Below are positions 1 through 5,824 of a DNA stretch of 5,824 nt, one piece after another. This DNA is from Porticoccus sp. (GTDB taxonomy: Bacteria; Pseudomonadota; Gammaproteobacteria; Pseudomonadales; Porticoccaceae). Numbering within the stretch: the first letter of the stretch is position 1; every line of letters starts with the position of its first letter. Below the pieces are notes generated by a model, which saw only the letters and a program-made list of their open reading frames with translations, searched no databases and was not told the DNA's origin. Made by a program: the position numbers and the translations under genes. The stretch is from positions 1-5,824 of the forward strand of contig DRHD01000291.1 in NCBI GenBank assembly GCA_011049795.1. Reading direction: 5' to 3'.

Positions 1-695
1 AAGGGGGTGGTTCCGGCGGCACAATTGCCAGTGTCATTAATATGATTAAGGAAGCAAGCTCCGATGCGTCTTTACGAAAGGGCTTAGCTGACCCCTACTA
101 CCTTTGTTCTGAACAGCATGGTTTTACCGAGAAACAACGTGATGTGAAAATGGCTGTTTACGATGATGATTTTCAAGCTTGGGTTGGCCCCTTTATTATG
201 GCGGCTATCAACACAAAAATTGTTCATCGCTCAAACGAATTAAATGGCAAAGCCTTTGGTGAAAACTTCAAGTACGATGAGGTTATGATCACAGGAAAAA
301 CATTTTCCTCTCGACTTGCCGCTTCGGGCATCGGAATTGGTTTAGGTGTATTCCCACTCCTTGTGGCCTTGCCGCCGACACGTTTTTTAATAGAAAAACT
401 TGTTCCTCAGCCTGGTGAAGGCCCAAGTCCTTATCAGCAAGAGCACGGCCATTATGATTTGCGGTTTAAAGGTAAGACTGATGGTGGTGAAAAATTATCC
501 GTTAAAGTAACCGGCGATAGAGACCCCGGCTACGGCTCAACGGCAAAAATGCTTGCTCAAGCCGGTTTATGTTTAGCGCAAGACATTTCCAAATCAGACA
601 AGGCTGGAGGATTCTGGACGCCAGCTACTGCGATGGGAATGCCTCTAATAAAGCGTTTAATTGATAATGCGGGTTTAAAGTTCTCTGTAGAATAA
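1..695 (+). CDS. Saccharopine dehydrogenase-like / trans-acting enoyl reductase family protein, C-terminal part (5' end outside window)
   Basis: The reading frame is open from the first full codon at position 3, so the apparent ATG at 42 is internal and the gene begins upstream. About 230 residues are visible; relatives are roughly 390-420 long, so the N-terminal NAD(P)-binding Rossmann part is missing from the window. Seen directly: SGGTIAS at visible residues 4-10, WVGPFIMAAIN (about 60-70), FKYDEVM (about 89-95), PQPGEGPS (about 135-142) and a C-terminal GGFWTPATAMG stretch. These match my recollection of the saccharopine dehydrogenase-like family that includes the mycobacterial trans-acting enoyl reductases, which reduce a polyketide or lipid intermediate. 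The substrate here cannot be told, and no polyketide synthase is visible. A hydrophobic stretch at about 105-125 could be a membrane-associating helix, as in other members. No clear terminator follows the TAA. Family assignment is firm, exact reaction unknown. Confidence 0.85.
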   Translation, partial: GGGSGGTIASVINMIKEASSDASLRKGLADPYYLCSEQHGFTEKQRDVKMAVYDDDFQAWVGPFIMAAINTKIVHRSNELNGKAFGENFKYDEVMITGKTFSSRLAASGIGIGLGVFPLLVALPPTRFLIEKLVPQPGEGPSPYQQEHGHYDLRFKGKTDGGEKLSVKVTGDRDPGYGSTAKMLAQAGLCLAQDISKSDKAGGFWTPATAMGMPLIKRLIDNAGLKFSVE

Positions 696-708
696 AGGCA
701 GCATTGCG

Positions 709-738
709 TTGCTAAATAAATCAATATAGTGATATAAA
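709..738 (+). promoter_or_regulatory. Candidate sigma-70 promoter upstream of the hybrid kinase
   Basis: TTGCTA at 709-714 (4 of 6 matches to the -35 consensus) is followed after 18 bases by TATAAA at 733-738 (5 of 6 matches to the -10). Transcription would start near 745 and leave a leader of about 130 bases before the GTG at 876. It lies just after the stop of the upstream gene, in an AT-rich stretch. This is only a pattern match; the kinase could also be read from an upstream operon promoter. Confidence 0.3.
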
Positions 739-861
739 GCGGAGAGCTTGTAATTTCTTGACGATAGTAGTAGCTGTTTGTTCGCGCAGTGGATGGTGCG
801 GAGGGCATAAAATTACATCTACATATGACTGGCCACAAAGGAGTGTTTGGTGGAACAAATT

Positions 862-866
862 AAGGG
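862..866 (+). promoter_or_regulatory. Ribosome binding site deciding the GTG start of the kinase
   Basis: AAGGG lies 9 bases before GTG at 876. An in-frame TAA at 861-863 closes the frame upstream, so no earlier start exists. A second possibility is AAGGGA at 883-888, placed 5 bases before GTG at 894. Both starts keep the basic stretch before the hydrophobic core of the signal peptide. The first ATG, at 960, would lose that basic stretch and is less likely. Confidence 0.45.
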
Positions 867-875
867 TCTTTTGCT

Positions 876-3776
876 GTGGTGAAAGGGACGTGGGTGCCAG
901 CTCCGATTTATTCACATGTCAGAGCGAATCTGTACCGGTGGCGATTCTCTTTTTGTAGCATGCTGCTGGCGCTGCTGATTCTAACTGTGAGCCACAACAG
1001 TTCCGCCGACGCGCTGATGATAGAAAAATCTACGCAGATCGGTGACCTTAGGTCATTTTATAACGTTGTTAACGATCCAGGAGAACAGCTTCACCCTCAG
1101 CAATTAATTGAGTCTTTTCGGCGCTTACAAAATGGAGGCCATGACGAAAATGACAAAGGGATAGAGTGGCGAGATTATCCTTCCTTATATGAGTCCCAGC
1201 AAGGTATCGAAAAAACCACAGTGTGGGCGGCTCTGGAAATTGCGAACCATACCAATACCTACCTCAGCTTAGTGTTAGTGCTGAGTCATATGATTGCGCC
1301 TTATGACACAACCGTGTGGCATTTTAGCGGCACACAACAGCTAACTGAATCTTTTGTGGGTGAGCGCTATACGTTTGCGCAGCGACCTTTGGAACATCGT
1401 GACTATCTTGTTCCGGTAAATATTGCTGAGGGAAGCACGGCCACACTGTTGATTCGTACAAGGGTTGTCGGTGATAAATCCTACATTCTAAATAACGTTG
1501 AATTACATACAGAGAGAGAATATTTACTAGCGGACTCAACAGTTGTACTCGGTGACGGGATATACTACGGCCTAAGTCTCTTTCTACTTGTAACAAGCTT
1601 ATTGCTGGCTGCGCAGCTGAAAAGCCGTGCGTTCCTGTATTACAGTGCATTTCTATTTTCCACCATGGTCTATCTATCCTCTGGTGATGGTTATGGTGCT
1701 CAATACCTGTGGCAAGAGAGTACATGGTTAAATAGGCGTACGGAATATATCGGGCGCCTCACTGCATTTTCATTCGTACTGCTGCTTTCAATGCGATTGT
1801 TAGGCCGCAACTCAATGCATCGCGCATTGCTATGGGGTTGCCGGGTCGCCATTGGCGCCGCGGTGATGGGTGTCATCAGCTGCGCAATATTGGAGACAAA
1901 TTACAGTATATTAGTGTGGGTGATTTATAGTTTCCTCGTAATGATTCCAATGGCGCTGGCCCTGTTTATTTACAGCGCGGTGCTATGGTCCCGAGGTGAT
2001 GACCGAGGAAAACAGTATTTTCTTGTCTGGTCTCCCTATATAACATTTACTTCACTGGCTCCTCTTTTAGTCCTTACACAAGTGATTACCGGCGCTGACA
2101 GTCTTGGATTTTTTGCCAAACTCTTCATTCTGATAACCTCATTGGTTGTTTTCATATCTATGTCTTTGCGCTTAGGAAAAATGCAAGTTGACCGTCAGGT
2201 GGCGGTCACTGAGAGTCGGACAAAGAGCGAGTTTCTTGCCAAAATGAGTCATGAGATTCGCACCCCTATGAATGGGGTTTTAGGTATGTCCGAGCTGTTA
2301 TCGGGCACCCAATTAACGGTTATACAAAAAAGTTACAATGACACCATATTCAACTCTGGCCAATCCCTACTGGGCGTGATCAATGATATTCTTGATTATT
2401 CCAAAATTAGTGCCGGAAAATTTGATATAGAAGACGTCGACTTTAACATCGAATTGCTACTGCGGGACTGCACCAGCTTGTTTTCGGCTATCTTAAAGGA
2501 GAGAAAGATAGAGTTAATTTGCCGCCTAGCACCCGACATGCCGGCGGCCTATTCTGGCGATGAATCGCGCATACGCCAGGTAGTGATCAATCTTGTCGGC
2601 AATGCTTTCAAATTTACCGAGCATGGTGAGGTGTTTATTAATGTCGAGCCTGTTGCTGATACGGGCTTGATCCGTTTTAGCGTGCGTGACACGGGCATAG
2701 GAATAACACCCGAACAGCAGAAGAATTTATTTGCGTCCTTTTCACAAGCCGATGTGTCCACCTCCAGAAAATACGGTGGAACGGGTCTGGGCTTGACAAT
2801 ATGCAAACAGCTTGTGGAATTGATGGGAGGTGAAATCGGTATTGAGAGTACCTATGGAATGGGTTCAACGTTCTGGTTTGAACTTCCATTGACCCCCGTT
2901 CACGACAGTCGCTCCCAGCCACCGGTCTCGGTGGAGGCGCTGAGAAATATCCGCTTACTGATGGTGGAGGATAATTTAACCTATTGTGAAGTAGTGGTTG
3001 AAACGCTGCAGGCTCATGGTGTGTTTATAGATGTCGCCTACAATGGTAAAGAAGGCCTTGCAGCCTATGAAGTCTCCCTTAAGGACGGTCGCCCCTACGA
3101 CATTATTTCCACTGACATCGACATGCCGGTGATGGGCGGCATTGAATTTATGAAAACCTTGCACGAACGTTATGCTGATATAAGCGCGGTGCGCATAATT
3201 TTATCGGTGACCAGTGCCTTGCCCCATAGCGATGAATACAGGAAATGGGGGGTGGAATTGACGACCAGGAAGCCAATTTTGAGTACAGAGCTGTTAAGTA
3301 CATTTGCGAGAGCGCTAGGCAAAGAACCGGATTTGAAAACTGTGCACACGGAGCAGGAATATGAGGGTGACAAGAGTTTGCTGCATGTCTTGGTGGCGGA
3401 AGACAACATGGTTAATTTCCTGGTGGTGTCGGCCTTTTTGCGCAAGCTAGGGCACTCCATTGATCATGCAGAAGATGGTTTAAGCGCTGTTGAAAAATTC
3501 AAAAGCCGCAATCTCAACAAACATACCAGCAACTATGACGTTATTTTTATGGATTGTGAAATGCCAGGAATTGATGGCTTTGAAGCCGTTAGGATTATTA
3601 GGCAGTTGGAACAGGACCTGAATATACCGGCCTGCCCAATTATTGCATTAACGGCCCATGCGGTGAAAGAATACCTCGACAAATGCATTGCCTCGGGCAT
3701 GGACAACTACTTGGTCAAACCCATTAGCATGGATTCAGTTGCGGAAACAATTGCTGGCTTACCCACTGTCGAGTGA
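876..3776 (+). CDS. 7TMR-DISM hybrid sensor histidine kinase with two receiver domains
   Basis: Inner-membrane sensor that should autophosphorylate on His and pass phosphate to its own receiver domains. Order over 966 residues: signal peptide (basic RANLYRWRF, then a hydrophobic core about 26-38, cleavage near SSA or ADA at 42-46); periplasmic 7TMR-DISM extracellular domain of the DISMED2 type (about 55-215); seven membrane helices (about 222-432); short linker; HisKA with MSHEIRTPMNG and H459; HATPase (about 560-676) with N-box N576, DTGIGI from D605 and GGTGLGL from G634; REC1 (about 693-812) with E698/D699, phosphoacceptor D747, T779 and K799; REC2 (about 838-958) with E842/D843, D893, T926 and K948. 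All catalytic residues are present, so it should be active. No HPt domain is encoded, so relay beyond the receivers needs a separate partner. The ligand is unknown; DISMED2 domains are thought to bind carbohydrates or other small molecules. A GTG start is chosen (see the RBS entry). The stop is immediately followed by the next ATG. Confidence 0.93.
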   Translation: MVKGTWVPAPIYSHVRANLYRWRFSFCSMLLALLILTVSHNSSADALMIEKSTQIGDLRSFYNVVNDPGEQLHPQQLIESFRRLQNGGHDENDKGIEWRDYPSLYESQQGIEKTTVWAALEIANHTNTYLSLVLVLSHMIAPYDTTVWHFSGTQQLTESFVGERYTFAQRPLEHRDYLVPVNIAEGSTATLLIRTRVVGDKSYILNNVELHTEREYLLADSTVVLGDGIYYGLSLFLLVTSLLLAAQLKSRAFLYYSAFLFSTMVYLSSGDGYGAQYLWQESTWLNRRTEYIGRLTAFSFVLLLSMRLLGRNSMHRALLWGCRVAIGAAVMGVISCAILETNYSILVWVIYSFLVMIPMALALFIYSAVLWSRGDDRGKQYFLVWSPYITFTSLAPLLVLTQVITGADSLGFFAKLFILITSLVVFISMSLRLGKMQVDRQVAVTESRTKSEFLAKMSHEIRTPMNGVLGMSELLSGTQLTVIQKSYNDTIFNSGQSLLGVINDILDYSKISAGKFDIEDVDFNIELLLRDCTSLFSAILKERKIELICRLAPDMPAAYSGDESRIRQVVINLVGNAFKFTEHGEVFINVEPVADTGLIRFSVRDTGIGITPEQQKNLFASFSQADVSTSRKYGGTGLGLTICKQLVELMGGEIGIESTYGMGSTFWFELPLTPVHDSRSQPPVSVEALRNIRLLMVEDNLTYCEVVVETLQAHGVFIDVAYNGKEGLAAYEVSLKDGRPYDIISTDIDMPVMGGIEFMKTLHERYADISAVRIILSVTSALPHSDEYRKWGVELTTRKPILSTELLSTFARALGKEPDLKTVHTEQEYEGDKSLLHVLVAEDNMVNFLVVSAFLRKLGHSIDHAEDGLSAVEKFKSRNLNKHTSNYDVIFMDCEMPGIDGFEAVRIIRQLEQDLNIPACPIIALTAHAVKEYLDKCIASGMDNYLVKPISMDSVAETIAGLPTVE

Positions 3777-3953
3777 ATGGCAATCCGGGGTGGAAAGAGG
3801 CTAGAGAGCCGGTACTTCACGACCTTGCTGTTGTGCATGTTTTGTCTGCAAGTTCACGCTCAAAGTCTGGCCCCCTCAAGTAGCAGGAAATCTCATCAAG
3901 TCCATGGTCCGATTTCTGGGGGAAAGGTCAAAGCGAGTTCAGAGCATCGGTAA
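3777..3953 (+). CDS. Short ORF with signal peptide, abutting the kinase stop; probable truncated secreted protein
   Basis: Fifty-eight codons start with ATG on the base directly after the kinase TGA, an arrangement typical of translational coupling. The product begins with a basic stretch (RGGKRLESR), then a hydrophobic core (about residues 14-24) ending in CLQVHAQS, a good signal peptidase I site with cleavage after VHA. Only about 30 residues follow, rich in Ser, Lys and His, with no recognisable domain. The coupled start and convincing signal peptide suggest the 5' end of a once longer periplasmic gene that lost its body. A small secreted peptide is also possible. The last ~70 bases overlap, in another frame, an open stretch resembling a glycosyltransferase fragment, which fits a deletion or rearrangement junction near 3880-3950. 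Whether it is expressed cannot be told. Confidence 0.4.
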   Translation: MAIRGGKRLESRYFTTLLLCMFCLQVHAQSLAPSSSRKSHQVHGPISGGKVKASSEHR

Positions 3954-4207
3954 TTGTCAGCATTTACAAAAACCCGTTAGACTTCGATTGCGAGCTCAAG
4001 CTGTTTAGCCAAAGATATCAATACGGATGTTACCTGATGGCATATGACGAGGGATTAGGGGAGAGGATTCGGGAGTGCTTCCAGGGAAGGCATGATCTAT
4101 GTATCATCCGAGGGAAACGAAGACGATTCAGAGCTAAGCCATTTTTCAATGGCAATGAACCGCTGGCAAAAGCTAATATATTGTTATGGCCCACAGAGAA
4201 AATAATT
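3884..4207 (+). pseudogene. Probable remnant of a family-2 glycosyltransferase (N-terminal fragment)
   Basis: The frame starting at 3884, just after a TAG at 3881, stays open through 4282. It has no ATG until 4037 and no good start before it. Its translation includes SVIVSIYKNP, then after a gap QRYQYGCYLMAYDEG. The distance from the Tyr of SIYKNP to the Asp-Glu-Gly is 27-29 residues, the same as between the VYN and DDG motifs of GT2 family enzymes, with Leu and Gln-Tyr in expected places between. Further on, RFRAKPFFN resembles the FRKN..LN segment of a GT2 subgroup. The fragment then runs straight into the DoxX-like start region; the catalytic DXD part and C-terminal half are absent. I read it as gene debris. 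The 249-base ORF from 4037 to 4285 is a chance join of this remnant with the first 25 codons of the DoxX-like gene. The similarity is judged by eye only. Confidence 0.4.
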
Positions 4208-4681
4208 ATGCTTACCCCAATAATAATACTGATTTTGTTGTCCAGTCCGCTGGGTTTCGGCTTTTTGTATTCCAAAGTAAGATAAGTTCCTCTAGATGTT
4301 ACTAAATTTGCCAGCTGGGGATTAGGTGTCGCTTTCATATTTTTCTTTGTTGGGCATCTGGCGAAAAGTGCTGGAATGGTGGAAATGTTGCCCCCGTGGG
4401 TTCCTTTTCGTCTAATGCTTGTCTACTTTACGGGCTTACTTGAATTGTTGATCGGTATAGCTTTGTTTTTGCCAAAATATCAACTTACAGCCGCCAAAGC
4501 CGCTATCGTTGTATTCGTGATTTTCTTTCCCGCAAATATTTATTCTGCATTGAATGGTATAGGCTTAGGTGGACATCAATGGGGGCCGATCTATTTGCTA
4601 ATAAGGGGTCCCTTGCAACTAATCCTAATTGCTTGGGCATATTTCTTATGCGTAAAGGGTCATGACAAGCAACGAAATTGA
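4208..4681 (+). pseudogene. DoxX-like four-helix membrane protein gene interrupted by an in-frame TAA
   Basis: A start at ATG 4208, with a weak AGAGA 8 bases upstream, opens a frame encoding MLTPIIILILLSSPLGFGF, a hydrophobic first helix. TAA at 4283-4285 ends it after 25 codons. The same frame then continues without a stop to TGA at 4679-4681. The continuation gives a second hydrophobic segment with VGHLAKSAGM, the MLPPWVPFR motif, LVYFTGLLELLIGIALFLP, FFPANIYSALN, GGHQWGPIYLLIRGPLQ and a final LILIAWAYF helix. This is the pattern of small DoxX-like membrane proteins of about 150 residues; the complete frame is 157 codons counting the internal stop. Frame and length are preserved, so one nonsense change is the only visible lesion. 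That suggests recent loss, or a sequencing error. ATG 4376 could restart a 101-residue product, but it would lack the first helix and part of the second. Function in this family is poorly defined. Confidence 0.72.
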
Positions 4682-4774
4682 GTATCTCCAAGGCTGCCAT
4701 GTCAAATGCTGAATTTATGCGCCAATAGGCTAGGGCCTGGTTCCGATTTTTGGTGTCTTATATGGGGGGGAGTA

Positions 4775-4823
4775 CTATCATCAGATGATAGCCTGCCGCT
4801 AGCGGGTACCTAGACAGGCTATC
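4775..4823. repeat. Overlapping inverted repeats forming two mutually exclusive hairpins
   Basis: Repeat A: CTATCATC (4775-4782) and GATGATAG (4784-4791) are perfect 8-base arms around a single A. Repeat B: GATAGCCTG (4787-4795) and CAGGCTATC (4815-4823) are perfect 9-base arms around a 19-base loop. The two share 4787-4791 (GATAG), so in RNA they cannot both form. The loop of B holds a 10-base perfect palindrome, CCGCTAGCGG (4796-4805). No T-run follows on either strand, so this is not a standard rho-independent terminator. It ends 45 bases before the start of the solute-binding protein gene. It could be an operator for a dimeric regulator (repeat A), a leader RNA structure, or a decayed mobile-element end. 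The repeats are certain, the role is not. Confidence 0.6.
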
Positions 4824-4860
4824 GAAAATGATCAAGCGTAGTGCTGAGTAAAACTGCTTT

Positions 4861-4866
4861 GGAGAG
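4861..4866 (+). promoter_or_regulatory. Ribosome binding site of the solute-binding protein gene
   Basis: GGAGAG at 4861-4866 lies just upstream of ATG 4869, with 4 bases between GGAG and the start, slightly short but usable. It supports 4869 as the start. The only in-frame alternatives after the TGA at 4845 are non-ATG codons such as CTG at 4854, which have no ribosome binding site. Confidence 0.55.
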
Positions 4867-4868
4867 CC

Positions 4869-5663
4869 ATGCCCCATTTATTAATACTGTTCATATTGTT
4901 TGTTAACTCTCATGCTGGGTATGCGAGCGAAGAGAGCTCTCAGTTAATTTCAGGTGACAGCTCATCTCGACGGTTGCTGCGTGCAGCCTATACGGAATTT
5001 CCCCCTTATACCTATACCGATAGTGCAGGTAAACCAGCAGGCATCTATATAGATCTTTTTCTTAAAACTGTTGAAAATGCGGGATATCATGGAGAGTTTT
5101 TTTCAGCACCCAATGCCAGAATTTATTTTATGTTGAAAGCGGGAGAGATTGATTTATGGCTGGGTGTTGCTGACACACCCGCGCTTCAAGCTCATGTTGT
5201 AGAAGTTCCAGTCGACCCTTTTTCTATCACCTTGAAACTGTGGTACATGAACGGCACTAAGCCGGCTAATTCTCTGTTAGATGTTGGCAATAAAAAACTG
5301 GTTGTGATCAATGGCTTTACATATTCCAACATAGTTGATCAGGCTAATTCAGATCTGTCTGAATCAGGGGAGTCGTTGTCCGTTCTTAAATCTAGCGGGC
5401 ACGCCAGTGCGCTAAAGATACTGGCCAGTGGTCGGGCTGACTATATGTTGAATTACGAAGAGCCGGTGAAGGAAATGTTAAAAATAAATCCTGTTCCGGA
5501 CTTGAACGGCAGCCTCATTCGTAAACGAAGACTGGCGTTTGTAATATCCAAATACCGTGAGGGAAGTGCTCAAATTCATAAAGATCTTAGTCAATCCTTT
5601 GAGGCGATTAAGGATATTTACTGGCCGGCCAAGAGAGAAGCAGCGATGGAATTCTCTCAATGA
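4869..5663 (+). CDS. Periplasmic solute-binding protein, family 3 (SBP_bac_3 / transporter substrate-binding domain)
   Basis: Predicted secreted periplasmic ligand-binding protein of 264 residues, the usual size for stand-alone members. Residues 1-19 form a hydrophobic signal sequence with likely cleavage after SHA (16) or GYA (19); its n-region is unusually poor in Lys/Arg. The mature part follows the two-lobe type-3 binding fold: LRAAYTEFPPYTY (about 37-49), GKPAGIYIDLFLKTVENAGY (54-73), AGEIDLWLGVADTP (91-104), KKLVVINGF opening lobe 2 (142-150), ALKILASGRADYMLNYEEPV returning to lobe 1 (181-200), and a C-terminal helix with FEAIKDIYWP. The Arg found in typical amino-acid binders after the TIT/E motif is not seen: here the segment is ADTPALQAHVVEVPV. 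A ligand other than a free amino acid is therefore plausible. No permease or ATPase gene is nearby, so it may serve sensing or a distant transporter. Many environmental gammaproteobacteria carry such orphan proteins of unknown ligand. Confidence 0.85.
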   Translation: MPHLLILFILFVNSHAGYASEESSQLISGDSSSRRLLRAAYTEFPPYTYTDSAGKPAGIYIDLFLKTVENAGYHGEFFSAPNARIYFMLKAGEIDLWLGVADTPALQAHVVEVPVDPFSITLKLWYMNGTKPANSLLDVGNKKLVVINGFTYSNIVDQANSDLSESGESLSVLKSSGHASALKILASGRADYMLNYEEPVKEMLKINPVPDLNGSLIRKRRLAFVISKYREGSAQIHKDLSQSFEAIKDIYWPAKREAAMEFSQ

Positions 5664-5745
5664 TTGCCATCATAAGGTACAGCACAAGTAACAGCTCCGC
5701 CGAGTGATCCCTCTTTCTGCTTGCCGAATTATTATGTCAATTGAT

Positions 5746-5824
5746 TCAATCGGTGTATCTTTGCACCATGCCTCTGTAGAATAGCGGCATGAATATATTA
5801 AATAGCTCCTCCGCAATCTTAGAT
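5746..5824 (-). CDS. Possible C-terminal end of a minus-strand gene entering from the right
   Basis: On the minus strand one frame is open from the window edge to a TGA at 5748-5746, giving 25 residues that include AEELFNIFMPLFYRGMVQRY. The mix of hydrophobic, acidic and aromatic residues looks like real protein, and a gene here would converge with the solute-binding protein gene. The stretch is too short to identify. A competing plus-strand reading, ATG at 5789 open to the edge (12 codons), has no ribosome binding site. Confidence 0.25.
   Translation of the reverse strand, partial: SKIAEELFNIFMPLFYRGMVQRYTD

Noticed and set aside
758..813. TTGACG at 758-763 and TAAAAT at 808-813 as promoter elements for the kinase
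   Set aside because: Each box looks good alone, but the gap of 44 bases is far too long, and neither has a partner at 16-18 bases.
557..915. Two minus-strand ORFs (557-838 and 721-915)
   Set aside because: They overlap the end of the enoyl reductase-like gene, the spacer and the kinase start; composition is not protein-like and no ribosome binding site is seen.
758..958. Plus-strand ORF of 66 codons with a TTG start overlapping the kinase start
   Set aside because: The translation is rich in Cys and Trp, has no recognisable motif and no ribosome binding site, and it overlaps the well-supported kinase N-terminus.
4030..4338. Minus-strand ORF of 102 codons
   Set aside because: It is antisense to the DoxX-like N-terminal region and the GT2-like remnant; its hydrophobic stretch mirrors the plus-strand membrane helix.
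4727..4750. Possible rho-independent terminator (AGGC-TAGG-GCCT followed by ATTTTT)
   Set aside because: The stem has only 4 base pairs and the T-run begins about 8 bases after it, too weak to call.
5767..5791. CATGCC / GGCATG inverted repeat near the right edge
   Set aside because: Six-base arms with a 13-base loop and no T-run on either strand; it could arise by chance and may lie inside a minus-strand coding sequence.
5789..5824. Plus-strand ATG with 12 open codons to the window end
   Set aside because: It has no Shine-Dalgarno sequence and is too short to judge; the minus-strand reading looks more protein-like.
1..5824. CRISPR arrays, tRNA or rRNA genes, insertion sequences, phage or toxin-antitoxin genes
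   Set aside because: No regularly spaced repeats, cloverleaf, rRNA-like sequence, transposase or integrase motif was found by reading both strands.

Overview
The window reads as part of a Gram-negative chromosome. A marine or aquatic gammaproteobacterium is the best guess. This rests on gene style: a 7TMR-DISM hybrid sensor kinase, a stand-alone type-3 periplasmic solute-binding protein, a trans-acting enoyl reductase relative, and moderate GC with AT-rich spacers. No taxonomic marker gene is present. All genes I can support lie on the + strand, except a possible minus-strand gene tail at the right edge.

Layout. (1) 1-695: C-terminal ~230 codons of a saccharopine dehydrogenase-like / trans-acting enoyl reductase family protein, cut by the window start. 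(2) 696-875: spacer with a candidate sigma-70 promoter and a Shine-Dalgarno-like AAGGG ahead of a GTG start. (3) 876-3776: a large membrane hybrid histidine kinase with signal peptide, 7TMR-DISM extracellular domain, seven-helix membrane domain, HisKA, HATPase and two intact receiver domains. (4) 3777-4681: what looks like a gene-decay zone. It holds a 58-codon ORF with a signal peptide starting on the base after the kinase stop, an overlapping open stretch resembling the N-terminal part of a family-2 glycosyltransferase without a usable start, and a DoxX-like four-helix membrane protein gene broken by one in-frame TAA. (5) 4682-4868: a spacer with a striking set of overlapping inverted repeats, giving two mutually exclusive hairpins. 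(6) 4869-5663: a secreted SBP_bac_3-type protein. (7) 5664-5824: mostly empty, with a possible C-terminal end of a minus-strand gene.

How the genes may work together. Kinase and solute-binding protein are the two clearly intact genes. Both face the periplasm, and no ABC permease or ATPase gene is visible, so a sensory rather than transport role for the binding protein is possible; this is inference. The kinase carries H459, D747 and D893 but no HPt domain, so any relay onward would need a separate HPt or response regulator outside the window. I see no convincing wholly new system. The points most worth a second look are the nonsense-interrupted DoxX gene, the cluster of gene remnants, and the alternative hairpins upstream of the binding-protein gene.
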